NCBI GenBank assembly: GCA_037178625.1
Contig: CM074133.1
Span: 248,001 to 312,000 of the forward strand
Direction: 5' to 3'
Length of the DNA: 64,000 nucleotides
Origin: Skeletonema tropicum
Lineage: Eukaryota; Bacillariophyta; Thalassiosirophyceae; Thalassiosirales; Thalassiosiraceae
The notes under the pieces were generated by a model. That model saw nothing but the letters and a program-made list of their open reading frames with translations, made no database searches and was not told the origin of the DNA. This document shows positions 1 to 10,572 of the stretch, in pieces. Made by a program: the position numbers and the translations under genes. How positions within the stretch are numbered: position 1 is the stretch's first letter; every line of letters starts with the position of its first letter.

Positions 1-304
1 GGAGATGTGCGCCAGATGTAGCATTGGCGCAAGTGCACTTGGATACTTGAGAACAAGCGGAGGTTATTCTGGTTTTATTTACGTGGATGGTGATTTATCC
101 AAAGCATCAAGTAGATGCGCAGAAGATGTGTACAAGCGAAAAATGACAAGTATGGTACCTCTTCGCTCGACTAACTTGATTTCAATTTTCTCTGGAATCT
201 TTCGTCGGAGTATTGTTAGGCGCTTAGTACCAGTGGAGGGCGATAATATTATGAGATACATCCAGTATTCCAGGGTTGTCTTACTTTGAGCCGGGTAGAT
301 CTGG

Positions 305-652
305 TTGAGGGAGAACTACATGAAACTATCGCCGCTCTGCAATGAAAGGATTGGAGAGATGATATGGATGAAGAAATTACGTCAATTCGTCAGATTTTTT
401 CCCACAGCAGATGCTGTGGGCGCATTGAAGATATTTAATGATGGTTATTACCGTTGGAATGCAGGAGAAAAGGCCCGGGCGATACAAAGATGGATTAGAT
501 CAGTTCTTGGCAAAATTGTTCACTACCAAGCAGAGAATCAACGCTTTCTGAACGAGGCTGCTTCAACCCTTCGGCATGCTTTACTTCAAGATGTTGCAAT
601 GGGCGATGTCTTGCCTTTTCTGCATTTGCCATGGCATCTGTATACTGTATAA
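305..652 (+). pseudogene. Decayed gene fragment, diatom repetitive-protein-like tail
   Basis: The open stretch reads through a WIRSVLGKIVHYQ segment followed by FLNEAASTLRHALL and VLPFLHLPWH. This pattern resembles, from memory, the C-terminal tail of large repetitive (leucine-rich-repeat type) proteins common in diatom genomes. Upstream, the reading that would continue it (MDEEITSIRQI) lies in another frame, so at least one frameshift separates the parts. No start context, catalytic motif or intact domain is visible. I take it to be a decayed fragment; the family assignment is a recollection and is weak. Confidence 0.3.
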
Positions 653-894
653 TAATTGGTGATTTGATGCCCACGTCAACCAACCAGAAGTATCGGTAGT
701 GAGTCTTCCGTCAATTCTGCTTATTACTGCAGCTTGCCCTGTACAGTCACATCCCACATCGTCCAGAAGAAATATTCAATTTTATAAAGTGAAATGATTG
801 TGACGAGGATGATTACGAAGACAAGGAGGATGAAGGAGGTGAAGATTTAGATTACATGATGTATCACCACCTGTTCGACAATTCTCTCCTATCG

Positions 895-1268
895 TCCACA
901 AAAGCAGAGGGAATGATGAATGAACTTCGAGCATTGGAGGCCTTGTACTCGTCTCTCGGTCAAGCCATGGAACGATGTGAAAATAACTCTGTCATACGCA
1001 GTAGCGGTGACGAAGAACGACTCTACACAACTGCAGAGGATACTTATTGTGAATTATTGTGCAAGTCCGAGATGCAACTATCTCCTTCTACAAGAAAGCT
1101 GCAGAAATATACATTCAAAGCTGTCAAAATCTTCTTCGTAGGTCACTTCATTGGTAGATAGAAGTAGCAAGTTCGAGATGATGCCATCGATCGAGAACAC
1201 ATAAATGACCTCGTTAAAGCTTTTATGACCATTCGATATCCAGGGGTGTTGATCTGATCACGTCTTAT
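895..1268 (+). repeat. Direct repeat R1, copy 1
   Basis: About 370 bases that recur at 2879-3239 with scattered substitutions and small indels. Both copies hold the same short reading (MNELRALEA, then MERCENNSVIRSSG), broken differently in each copy. The copies are in the same orientation about 2 kb apart, which suggests a local duplication of a non-functional gene piece. Confidence 0.75.
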
Positions 1269-1792
1269 GATGTGATAAAATAGCTTTGTCCTTTTGCTTG
1301 CCATGTACAACAAATATCTATTGATAAGTACCAACAGACTTAATTATTCATCGTGATAAGCCATTCAGCAATAGAAAAGACCATACAGTAGTACTGAAGC
1401 AGGTCCCTTTTAGTATCGCAGATGTCTAATCTATTAACTTTGAATACTTCAACATTGCTGTTCACTCGGTACTCGAATTGTCCAACAGAATCAATGTGAC
1501 CAAAAAAGAACGACGTGGATCCAGGCGAGGATGCATAGTTAAATGAGGAGTAGAAAGATAGATGGGGTTCGTCGATGATGATGGGATGGTGAATATGCGG
1601 CATTTATCGTCGTGGTCGTGGTGACTACTCCATCAATGCAGCTACCAATTCAAGATATGTTGTAATACGAAAGACAATCTACAGGGAGAAGATAGCATAG
1701 TCAGGCAGTTCTAAAAAGTGATTGCGCATCTTACAAAGGGCTATTACGCGAAACGTTCCCATAGATGGATTTTTGAGTGCCTTGTTTAGGCA
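1269..1792. other. Interval without recognised gene
   Basis: AT-rich sequence with only short open frames on both strands. Nothing recognisable was seen. Confidence 0.5.
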
Positions 1793-2293
1793 TTGAGAGG
1801 TGTGATGGATGATGGAAATGGCTCAAAATATGCAGGGCAAAGATGCAAGACTGACGCCTTTCTTCCACTTCAAGGTTTCTTTAATCTGATAGTCTACATG
1901 TTTCCACGCATCCTACGCTATTTCGAACGGGGCGTACCTCTTACGCAATCATTCAAGAGGAGCAGCTTCATTTTATCTCTCCAGAGTAGTGCTTCCAGGA
2001 TGAGTGCTGTTTTCAAGAAGAGTAAATCCAACACACCAGTAACACAGAATTCTTGTGCCTATGATGAAGGAGATGTAGAGAATGTTGAAAGTGCAGCAGC
2101 TCTCGAGGTGGAAGTCGATCATTCAGACAAAGAAAACAGAGAAGGAGAAGGCATGAATGGGGACAATACGAATGGGGAAGTAGAATATGGCGAGGGTAAA
2201 GAGGATGGAGAGAAGGATGTAATTGATGAACTAGAATGTATTGTTGACATAACGCTGGAGCTGACATCTTTTGAGAAAAAACAACATGTTTAG
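1793..2293 (+). CDS. Hypothetical acidic-tailed protein (doubtful)
   Basis: An open frame of 166 codons. The first half is hydrophobic/basic (FFNLIVYMFPRILRYF) and the second half is strongly acidic and Gly/Asn/Glu-rich. I recognise no domain. The biased second half can keep a frame open without being a gene, and no intron or neighbour supports expression. Listed because it is the longest frame in a gene-poor stretch between the two copies of repeat R1. Confidence 0.2.
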   Translation: MRGVMDDGNGSKYAGQRCKTDAFLPLQGFFNLIVYMFPRILRYFERGVPLTQSFKRSSFILSLQSSASRMSAVFKKSKSNTPVTQNSCAYDEGDVENVESAAALEVEVDHSDKENREGEGMNGDNTNGEVEYGEGKEDGEKDVIDELECIVDITLELTSFEKKQHV

Positions 2294-2878
2294 GGATAAT
2301 GAAATCATGTTGGATATGACGTCAATTTGCCTAGTTGATGATGTGGCCTGCTGATAAAATATAGAACCAATTTTGACTATAATAATGGCCCAGAGCTGCA
2401 GACATGAGACATGTAGAAACTGCAGCAGGAGTGGCATGCCTTTTCTACATTACAAGAGCAGCAGGTGGCAGCCTTGCCGATGCTGTGCTTGAATTTGAAT
2501 CGATCATTAGATGAAGCTTAACGTCGCAATATTGTAGTTGTAAATGCTTTAATTGGCCATCACAACTCACAAAAGCTACAGGAGATTCGTGAATCCTTGT
2601 GTCTTACAGACGCATATGTAATGCAAGGTATTTACTTAAAGTATAGGTTGATCCTTGCAACGTGGATTCATTTGTGACATCTCATGAATGAACGGTAATC
2701 GGACGACGCATCATTGGCGCAGCAAATTTGTCAGAATTCATAATCTCAATCTCAAGAGACGAAGACCGACGACTCACACCAGCTGCATTCATCCACAAAG
2801 AAGTCAGTCAGCTGCATCCATCCATCATTGTGCCATGTGCCGAATAGTATTTTTGTTGGTTGTTACTTCCTTCCATCT
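2294..2878. other. Interval without recognised gene
   Basis: Mixed sequence with short frames only. Nothing supported was seen. Confidence 0.5.
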
Positions 2879-3239
2879 TCCACAAAAGCAGAGGGAATGA
2901 TGAATGAACTTCGAGCATTGGAGGCCCTGCACTTGTCCCCTCGGGTAAGCCATGGAACGATGTGAAAATAACTCTGTCATACGCAGTAGCGGTAACGAAG
3001 AACGACTCTACACAACTGCAGAGGATAATTATTGTGCCATTTTGATAAGGTCTGAGATACAAACTCTCTCCTTTTACAAAAAAGCTGCAGAAATGATACA
3101 TTCAATGCTGTCGAAATCATCTTCGCAGGTCACTTACTGATGTATAGAAGTAGCACTTGGAGATGATTGCCATGAATGAACACATAATGACTGCGTTAAA
3201 ACTTTTTCGAATGGGGGTGTCGATCTGATCACGTCTCAT
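2879..3239 (+). repeat. Direct repeat R1, copy 2
   Basis: Second copy of the 895-1268 repeat. It shares long identical blocks, such as the stretch around CCATGGAACGATGTGAAAAT, but has different indels in its second half. Confidence 0.75.
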
Positions 3240-3802
3240 GTAATTGCAGCTAAGAATGTGCTTTTGGCTTTCATTTGCTGTCGTGTATGTCAATCATGAT
3301 AAGTAAGTAAGACCAAGACTTCTTTTCTCGAAACAACTTCAACTTAAACATCACTCGGTACTCGAAATGTCCACCAAAATCGCTCACAAAAAATCAATCA
3401 TGTCAACCGTCGCAACATTAATTCAATCATGCCGACCAAAAGCACCGGAGAGCCATACATTCAATCATGCCGACAGACAGCATCCCATTCATTCAATCAT
3501 GGATGGCAAATTGCTGTTGCAAGCCTCATGCCGCTGCTTGCTGTGCTCATAATTTTTCATCGAGCAAACTGTCAACATCATTCGCTACCAAACCACCATG
3601 TCGGCCAATTCTCCGCCCTCCGCTGGCCGGCCGCTTGCTATACTACCACCGCCTCCCAACAGCGTTCACCCGCAAGCATCACCACCGCTTTGAAGCAGGC
3701 TCCGCCGCGAACGACTGCAACCGACGATCGATGATTACAGGTGAGTTACAACCGATTCATGATCCCCTGTCCGGTTTTAATGGCTGATCGAGCAACAACT
3801 TC
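3240..3802. other. Interval with short C-rich frames
   Basis: Between about 3380 and 3500 a short motif (TTCAATCATG or similar) recurs several times. Several overlapping frames are open but none looks like a protein. It leads into the tandem hairpins at 3803. Confidence 0.4.
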
Positions 3803-3945
3803 AGCGCCGTGGAAGCCGGCGCTATACAAATTGGCCCAGCACCGTGGAAGCCGGTGCTATACAAATTGGCCCAGGGCTCAGTCCCAGCACCGAGGCAAAG
3901 CCGGTGCTATAGAAATAAGGCCCATCGCCGAGGTTAGCCGGCGAT
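3803..3945 (+). repeat. Four tandem hairpins with compensatory arm changes
   Basis: Four successive inverted repeats with 7-base arms: AGCGCCG/CGGCGCT (3803-3823), AGCACCG/CGGTGCT (3838-3858), AGCACCG/CGGTGCT (3886-3908) and ATCGCCG/CGGCGAT (3924-3945). The arms differ between units, but each change in the left arm is matched in the right arm, so all four stay perfectly paired. Loops are 7-9 bases and differ. The spacers carry a shared ATANAAATTGGCCCA-like sequence. This is seen directly; whether the structure acts in RNA, DNA or neither is unknown. Confidence 0.8.
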
Positions 3946-3962
3946 TAATTAAATTGGCCCAG

Positions 3963-4864
3963 CTTTTCTTTGCGCCTTCGGGTGTACTCGATTTGGGGTT
4001 CCGAGAGAGATAGTAACGGTCGGTTTCCAAGGTTGGTCACGGCGGCCTTCGGAGGTGCTGAGAGGCTTAAACAGAGTGTCCGTCCTCCTCAGGGAAAGAT
4101 TGGCACAGTTCCTCTAGGGTTTGCTAGACCATAAATCCGTCGCTAAACTACCGTTCGATCTCGTTGAAAAGCATCTCCACCAACATTTTTAAATCTTTGT
4201 TGTGTTTGTTTGCTGTCTCTTTGTATTTTGTATCTCTAATGAATCTTTGTTTTGTTTCCTATCTCTTAAAACAGTGCTTGGCAATTCATATAGAGGCACT
4301 CTCTTTGCAAGGCGTATCGCAAGCTACACAGCTACCGTCCATACATCCACCGCAACTCGGACCAAGCAGAGACTCTTGACGGAAGGCCTTTACTAGCAGG
4401 GCGGGAAAAAAAAACGGCAAGTTTAGTTTGAGCAGTCGAGCACGCAGGGCCTTCTCTCAAGTTGCGACCATCGGTGTCTTATGGCACATTATTTGCTGCC
4501 TTTTTCTAGAGATAGAGAGACGGGATGATTGGGAATTGGCGTTTTCGTCTCCATAGGTCGTAGGAATGTGTCTCATGTTTGTCATATGTAAATAATAAGT
4601 CCAATTCCACTGCTAGCTTGATCTTATGCTATCCCTATTGAGATCCACTCAACAAATGTGTACGTCATGCTCAGCTCCAATAATAAACATCACTCGAACA
4701 TATCGTCCTCGTCTCTACTTGTTGCTTTCATCGGAAGAAGAGTATCGAGAATGTAGATACAATAGAGTGCAGCAGAGTGCGATAGTATTGAAACTTCCCC
4801 CCGACAAAAATGACACACATGACTTCGCCAATAGCCTCGACTGCGACATTTACATTGATGATTT
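3963..4864. other. Interval without recognised gene
   Basis: Unique-looking sequence with T-rich and purine-rich patches and short frames. No supported gene or element. Confidence 0.4.
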
Positions 4865-5209
4865 GTGTCACCAAACGACGATAGGCTAGCAAAGAAACAT
4901 GATCTCATCAATGATAATGGCAGCCAAGCCGCCTACCCTTCTCAATGCCCCTCGCACCACACAACAACTGCTCCATCTCATGTCACGCTAAAAATACTAA
5001 ACGCATATCCGAATGCAGCACGAGAGAAGGATTTGCAGGGAAGACTAGAATTGGTGAGAGTTTATCCGGAGAGTTTATGGGTTCTGGATGATAGTGGGCG
5101 GAATGCTATGGAGCTGGTGGAGATATTGCAATTGATGATGATGCAAGATGAGGATGAGGAGGAGGAAGAACGTCAAATGTTTGAGATGAAGCGTGAGGAT
5201 GTGACTTAG
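4865..5209 (+). pseudogene. Ankyrin-type repeat fragment
   Basis: The middle of this frame reads LKILNAYPNAAREKDLQGR, then ESLWVLDDSGRNAMEL. That resembles the degenerate ankyrin-like units of large diatom protein families, whose typical unit carries an AYP..A...D..GR.PLH pattern. Only about one and a half units are present, and an acidic run (DEDEEEEE) follows. No complete protein can be assembled, so it is most likely a decayed fragment; low-level expression cannot be excluded. Confidence 0.4.
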
Positions 5210-5217
5210 AGACAAAA

Positions 5218-5890
5218 GTGGAGAAAGAGCAGTGTCATGATGAGCAGAGTCACAATGATGAGCAGCATCAATATCAACAACAGCTAGAGTGGCATACGTC
5301 AACAGAACTAGCGAGGAGAAGAAATAAGCAGCAACAGCAACAACAGGATGAGTACAAGTCCATCTACGACTTGCTTTCTCAGGGAATCGCTCCAACGAGC
5401 ACTAGTCCACCTATTATTCCACAGGCAGTGTCGACAGAGTCAGATTATCAGTCGATCAAAGAGACCATGAGTAAAGTGTTCTCCATAAAACAGAAGGAAG
5501 AAATAGTGACGATCCAGGCTCTGTCAACAAAGACAAACCAATTTCAGGGAATCTCAACAAAGACAAGTCTCTTGGAATCGCTCCAGCGAGTTCAATTCCA
5601 CATGCATTGTCGACAGAATCGGAGTATCCTCCCATCAAAGAGACATGAGTGTAAAGTATTCTCAATAAGAAAAGAAGGAAATAGAGATGATCAAGGCTCT
5701 GTCAACAGAGAGAAGCCTGTTTGCAGAGATTACCATTCATGCAAAGGCGTCCCGACAGGAAGAAGACCTCGCGCTTAGTTCTAAACATAATAAAGCATTG
5801 CATCGTATCGATGAAGACAGAAGGTATGAGGACATCTTTCATGGTCTGTCGGGGTCATTTGACAAAGATGATGAAGCTGCAATAATGTAG
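5218..5890 (+). repeat. Q-rich frame with a two-unit internal repeat
   Basis: The first 150 bases encode a Gln/His-rich low-complexity stretch. Then a unit of about 185 bases occurs twice (near 5426-5527 and 5612-5705). Each unit contains a TCGACAGA..TC..A.TATC start, a GAGTAAAGT..TCTC middle and ends in GGCTCTGTCAACA. Indels shift the frame between units, so the frames 5218-5778 and 5687-5890 each cover part of it. I see no known domain. It may be the decayed tail of the ankyrin-like fragment just upstream. Confidence 0.4.
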
Positions 5891-6701
5891 TAAAGACACA
5901 AGCTTATTTGGCAGTATACAACGACTGTGACAAAAGAGAAACGAAAAAACAATACTACGAAGCGCCCCTAGTCTAATCTTGGCATCAAGAGAAGAAACAA
6001 GAGAAAGAAGAATGGAGCATTGGATGAACAGTTCTTTCTCCGTGTACTGAAGGCACAAGCATCTTTTCTAATCTGGGTGCATTTGACGAATATGATGATG
6101 ATCAAGTTCTTGGCTACCTTTGAGTGGAGAGATATGGCTGGAGATAATAGTAACCTTAACATTCCTAGACACACTTCACAATATCAATTAGTCTTCACCG
6201 TGATCATTCGTAGGCTTGCAGGCCAAAGAGGTGTGAAATGCACTTGATCTTCTCAACTATTCGTGCAATCGCCGATGCTTTTTGTGATATGTTTCCCATA
6301 GTTCCCGCTACCCCGTGCGACTTCTGTGCCATTGAGCATTAACACAAAGATACCAGGAAGACTAAGCTGCGTAATTCAAGAAGATATTAAGACCGAACTC
6401 CGATTCTGGTGGACCTCAGACTTGACCTCTTTCGATCCACTCCACCCCAACCTTGTCAAACAACCGGACGATAGACTCGCCAGGATAGGCAAGCAACAGC
6501 AAGAATTGTGCCCCTCCCGCTTAAAACTGTATCCCAGTAGACAATATCTTCTATTGGAGCGAGCGACCTTACTTCTCTCTATAATCAATATATTATGGAC
6601 AAATATCAGATAAAGTGGTATTACTCTCATCCTACTTATATCTCCACCTCTCAATCCACAATACCCTGCTTCTCTTCATATTCTCACTCATCATATTCAT
6701 A
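5891..6701. other. Interval without recognised gene
   Basis: No convincing coding signal. The last about 100 bases before 6702 are the likely 3' UTR and terminator of the minus-strand DnaJ gene. Confidence 0.4.
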
Positions 6702-8315
6702 TCAACCCCACCTAAAATGATGACGCTGCCCTCCACCACCACCACCACCACCCTGATGAAAATTCTGATGAAAAAACTGATTGGGATTCATATGATGCCT
6801 CTGATGATGCCCATGCTGCCCCCCATGACCCTGATTCTCAAACACTGGTTCACCCCGATCATACTTCTCACGCATCTCCTTATCACTCAACACTTCATAC
6901 GCCTCACTAATATCTTGAAACATTTGCTCTGCCTTTTCCTTATCATCTGTATTCTTATCCGGGTGCCATTGCAATGCTAATTCACGATAGGACTTTTTGA
7001 TTTCCTTGAGTTTGGCATTGCGTGGGACAGATAGGATTTTGTAATAATTCTTTTCGGTGGATTGCTTGAGGGCTACTTGGGCCTCTTCGACTTTGCGTTT
7101 GCAATGTTGCTTTTGATCATCGGGGGCAATTTCCAATGCACGTTGGTAGCTCCGAAGAGATTCCTTGTACTTTTCGGCCGAGAGTTGGACTTCTCCCAAT
7201 AGATGAAGGCCCTCGACACTTTCTTGGTTGTTGACGTGTTTCATACACTCTTCTTCAGCCTTGGGATAATCTTTGAGTGCCATGTGAGCTCTGACAACTT
7301 TCAATAATGTCGGTCGTACAAATGCCAAATGTCCCATGTCAATATTCATGGCCATCCACCAATGATCAATGGCAGTTTGAAAGTCCCCCTTCTCGAACGC
7401 GGCATCCCCCCGTTTATCATTCTTGGTGACCTTCTTCAACAATCGATGACCCTCCTTACACCCCCCATGCTCCGGGTCCAACTTGAGCCCCTCCCTAAAA
7501 TGCTTTTGTGCCATATCCATCTCATTCAATCGAAAGTATGCCTCACCACGTAACTGGTAGGCTTCCAAATGCTGTGGGTAAGTCTTCAATATCTTTCCGG
7601 TGTCACTGATGGTTCCGTAGTAGTCCCCCACGTTGTATTCTGCCTGTGATTTCATGTAGAGTAGATCAGGTGTGTCGCCCAATGTAGCATAGTTGGTGAG
7701 TATACTGTCAAAGTGTGTAATGGCAGTGGCCCAATCTGACTGTTGGTAGAGTTCCAATGCAGCGGTGGTAATGGTGGCGCAGGTGGTGGCATCGTCATTG
7801 ACCTCGTTGAGTGCTTTGTATTCTTGGACGGCCTCGTCGCATCTACCGAGATTGACTAGCAGCTTTGCCTTTATTCGTTTGTACTCGACAGTTTTATTCT
7901 TGCTCTTGTTGTTTTTGTTTTTGTTTCCAGTACCAGTAGTTGTACCGTCATTACTACTGTCCGCCTGTTCGAGTAACTGACATGCAGTGGTGATATCCCC
8001 CAGAGCATCGCTGTAATTTCTCATTCGTTTGTGCAGATTGAACAATTTGTAATGATTGGCCGAGTTGGTGGGTTCGAGAGCAATAGCTTGACGGTAGTAG
8101 GATTCGGCATCGGTGAATTTTCGTTCCATGAGGGCAGTTTCGGCGAGCTGTCGAAGTTTGCCTGCCGAAAGATCTTTCTTGTTGGTATTGTCATTGCTGC
8201 TGTCGGTGGCGGTGGCGAGTTGGATGGAGGAGAGGAGGAGTGTTGTCATGCAGAGCAGTGACCATAGGCTGCGGGGGACTTGTTGCTGTGGTGATAGTAG
8301 TTGCGGTCCGCTCAT
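6702..8315 (-). CDS. DNAJC3: ER-lumenal TPR/J-domain co-chaperone, DNAJC3 (p58IPK)-like
   Basis: Intronless, 537 residues, close to the about 504 of animal DNAJC3. Residues 1-37 form a signal peptide (hydrophobic [19 protein letters not shown]). A run of tetratricopeptide repeats spans about 45-400. A J domain at about 423-490 carries the HPD tripeptide ([10 protein letters not shown]) that stimulates Hsp70 ATPase. The tail is Gly/His-rich. Known p58IPK proteins bind unfolded clients through the TPRs and hand them to BiP in the ER lumen. No KDEL-type retention signal is visible at the C terminus (HHFRWG), which is usual for this family. It is divergent from the SufE-BolA gene and shares a short upstream region. 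A cytosolic DNAJC7-like protein is less likely because of the leader. Confidence 0.9.
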   Translation of the reverse strand: MSGPQLLSPQQQVPRSLWSLLCMTTLLLSSIQLATATDSSNDNTNKKDLSAGKLRQLAETALMERKFTDAESYYRQAIALEPTNSANHYKLFNLHKRMRNYSDALGDITTACQLLEQADSSNDGTTTGTGNKNKNNKSKNKTVEYKRIKAKLLVNLGRCDEAVQEYKALNEVNDDATTCATITTAALELYQQSDWATAITHFDSILTNYATLGDTPDLLYMKSQAEYNVGDYYGTISDTGKILKTYPQHLEAYQLRGEAYFRLNEMDMAQKHFREGLKLDPEHGGCKEGHRLLKKVTKNDKRGDAAFEKGDFQTAIDHWWMAMNIDMGHLAFVRPTLLKVVRAHMALKDYPKAEEECMKHVNNQESVEGLHLLGEVQLSAEKYKESLRSYQRALEIAPDDQKQHCKRKVEEAQVALKQSTEKNYYKILSVPRNAKLKEIKKSYRELALQWHPDKNTDDKEKAEQMFQDISEAYEVLSDKEMREKYDRGEPVFENQGHGGQHGHHQRHHMNPNQFFHQNFHQGGGGGGGGQRHHFRWG

Positions 8316-8779
8316 TTTGTTGACAGAATAGTTTTTAAACTACCGATGAAGAACTGTGTAGATGATGAGCCGAGCGTCTCGACAATGCAGAACTACGAAT
8401 GATGCTCGTCGTAGACGATGGTATTGAGCAATAGGCTGATGAAGTAAGTACGTCAATCTGCAGCGCAAAGTGAAAGGGCTGGTATGCGCGCGATAGCTTT
8501 TTGATCATTGTCGGTCGGTCGGCATTTTTTTGTCATCGCTGACGACGCGCGAATCACGAGTGTCTGATCGTGAATAAAGTATCCAGATATTACCTTCTTC
8601 ACATCAAATCCAGCCACAAACACCCAGCTATACCCATACAATCCACTGGGCGGGAGTCTGTGGCAATCGAGCTCCACCTGGAAAATGTTTTTCCGCGAAC
8701 GAACCAAAAACTTCGTCATCAACCAACGCAACCACAACCCACAAGCAACTACTATCCACGAAGAAAGCTCCAAACAACC
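8316..8779. promoter_or_regulatory. Shared divergent promoter region
   Basis: The space between the minus-strand co-chaperone start (8315) and the preferred plus-strand SufE-BolA start (8780). Both transcripts must begin here. An in-frame ATG at 8570 would add 70 residues to SufE-BolA, but that extension is Gln/Thr-rich, lacks a signal-peptide core and precedes a better start, so I treat it as 5' leader. No clear TATA box is seen. Confidence 0.5.
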
Positions 8780-9829
8780 ATGAAACGACCCAGCAAGCCA
8801 CTCCTAATCGCCGGTATCCCCATTGCCGGCCTCGCCCTCGCCTCTTACAATGGCAGCTCCTCCAGAGGCAGCAGTGCACCCTCTGGCTTTGTCTCTGCCT
8901 GGTCTCCAGCACGAACCATCCACAAATCAGTGGGCCAAAAATCATCTTCGTCGTCGTCGTCCTCCTCAGTCCTACTCAGCGCCATCGAAGACGAGGTAGA
9001 CCTCTCCTCACTCCACCTAACACCCCAGCTCGAAATGATGGTCAATGCCTTCTCCTCCATCCCAGATGAAAAAACACGACATAAACAATTGTTATACATG
9101 GCGTCGAAATTACCAGATGTGACGGATGAGGTGCGAGTTCCACAGAATAAAGTTCCGGGGTGTTTGAGCACGGTTCATGTCGATTGTACACTGGAACCCA
9201 AAGAGGAGGGCAGTAATAATGAAGAATTGGTAGTCAACTACATTGGCGATTCCGATGGTCTTCTCACCAAAGGACTACTAGCCCTACTCATCCGAGGATT
9301 ATCGGGATGCACACCTCAAGAAATTCAACTAGTTGATCCACAATTTATTCAAGCAGCCAAGATATCACAAACGTTGACTCCTGGACGGAATAATGGATTT
9401 TTGAATATGTTGGCGGTTATGAAGAAGAAGGCGCTTGATGCTGAAGCTGCCGCGTTGAATGGTGCTGATGCTGCTGTGGAAGAAGAAGAAGAAGAAGAAA
9501 CGGAGGAGGAGGAGGAACTTCCCATTGTCACATCATTCGATGAAATTGACGGTAAACCAATGTACAACACAATCATGTCCACCCTAATCACAATCCTTAA
9601 ACCAACCTCTATCACACTTACCGACAATTCATCCCAACATGCCGGACATGCCGGATCCAAGGGGTGGGAAGAAAGTGGAGAATCACACTTTGCCTTGGAG
9701 GTTGTTGCCGAGGCATTTGAGGGGTTGAGTTTGGTCAAGAGGCATCAGTTGATTTATATGTTGTTGGGGGAGACTATGGAGAAGATTCATGCGTTGGAGA
9801 TTAAGGCTAAGAGTCCTGCTGAGGTTTAA
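8780..9829 (+). CDS. SUFE1: SufE-BolA fusion, plastid Fe-S cluster assembly
   Basis: About 349 residues from the ATG at 8780. The N terminus has a short basic start and a hydrophobic core (LLIAGIPIAGLALAS), then a Ser-rich stretch with APSGFVSAW, like a bipartite signal plus transit peptide of secondary plastids. A SufE domain follows, with the persulfide-accepting Cys in VPGCLSTVHV and a conserved GLLALLIRGLSG helix. After an acidic linker of Glu runs comes a BolA domain (SHFALEVVAEAFEGLSLVKR, then HQLIYMLLGE). In plants the same fusion (SUFE1) activates the cysteine desulfurase and pairs BolA with monothiol glutaredoxins. The first strong Met after a poor leader was chosen as start. Fusion and catalytic residues are seen; location is inferred. 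Confidence 0.92.
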   Translation: MKRPSKPLLIAGIPIAGLALASYNGSSSRGSSAPSGFVSAWSPARTIHKSVGQKSSSSSSSSSVLLSAIEDEVDLSSLHLTPQLEMMVNAFSSIPDEKTRHKQLLYMASKLPDVTDEVRVPQNKVPGCLSTVHVDCTLEPKEEGSNNEELVVNYIGDSDGLLTKGLLALLIRGLSGCTPQEIQLVDPQFIQAAKISQTLTPGRNNGFLNMLAVMKKKALDAEAAALNGADAAVEEEEEEETEEEEELPIVTSFDEIDGKPMYNTIMSTLITILKPTSITLTDNSSQHAGHAGSKGWEESGESHFALEVVAEAFEGLSLVKRHQLIYMLLGETMEKIHALEIKAKSPAEV

Positions 9830-10572
9830 ATGTTTAGGAAAGATAGAGAGAGAGTGAGAGGGGGCTGAGGGGGGGGGAGGGGAGAGAGATAAGGAATGGA
9901 CAAGGTTGCTCTGGATAAAAAAAGTAATGAATAAAATGAATTCTTTTCTATCATTATCTTGCTCACGAAGGTAGGTACCATATGTACCTCAGTCTCCACA
10001 GCATCATCATCATCATCCGGGAATTGTTTAAGTAGGGATATGTAGATAACACCTCTCCGTCCGCTACAGACACTCCATTATAATATACATCCCTCGCTCC
10101 AATATACGTCTATCTGTTACGATGCATCGACAAATTTATGCGATCAGGCTTGTCTTAATTAATTAAGTATTGTATCGAATAGAAGCAAGCATCCATAAGA
10201 TGACCGTCTTAAATTGTCCGCCAACCACGGCACAGCGGTTTACGCCTATCTGTAGATGAAATTAGCAATTTATATTTTAATGTCACATCATTGGATTTTT
10301 TCAAAAAAGTCAAATAGACGCTAATCATCGCCGTGAACCGCCGTGGATGGAGCCATCAGGTGACATCACGGCACAGCAGTGGATGGTCGGTCGGTAGGTG
10401 ATAGCAGCACCCGCCCTCTCTCTCTAGCCAGAGCAGCCACATCCCACATCACTAGAGGGACAAAGGACACTGCTACTACTACTACTTATCATTCTACTCT
10501 ATGCATAATATGAATGTGATCCCCACTCGCACCTGTGCTGGCTAGATCTATTGTCTGCTGGATAGTGCAAAA
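9830..10572. other. Intergenic region with purine tract
   Basis: Begins with a G/A-rich tract (about 9838-9895, GAGAGAG and G runs) in the likely 3' UTR of SufE-BolA. The rest is AT-rich with a short CTCTCTCTC patch at 10416-10427, close upstream of the glycosyltransferase gene. No gene seen. Confidence 0.5.

Noticed and set aside
6615..8331. Plus-strand frames opposite the DnaJ gene
   Set aside because: Shadow frames of a clear minus-strand gene; no motif of their own.
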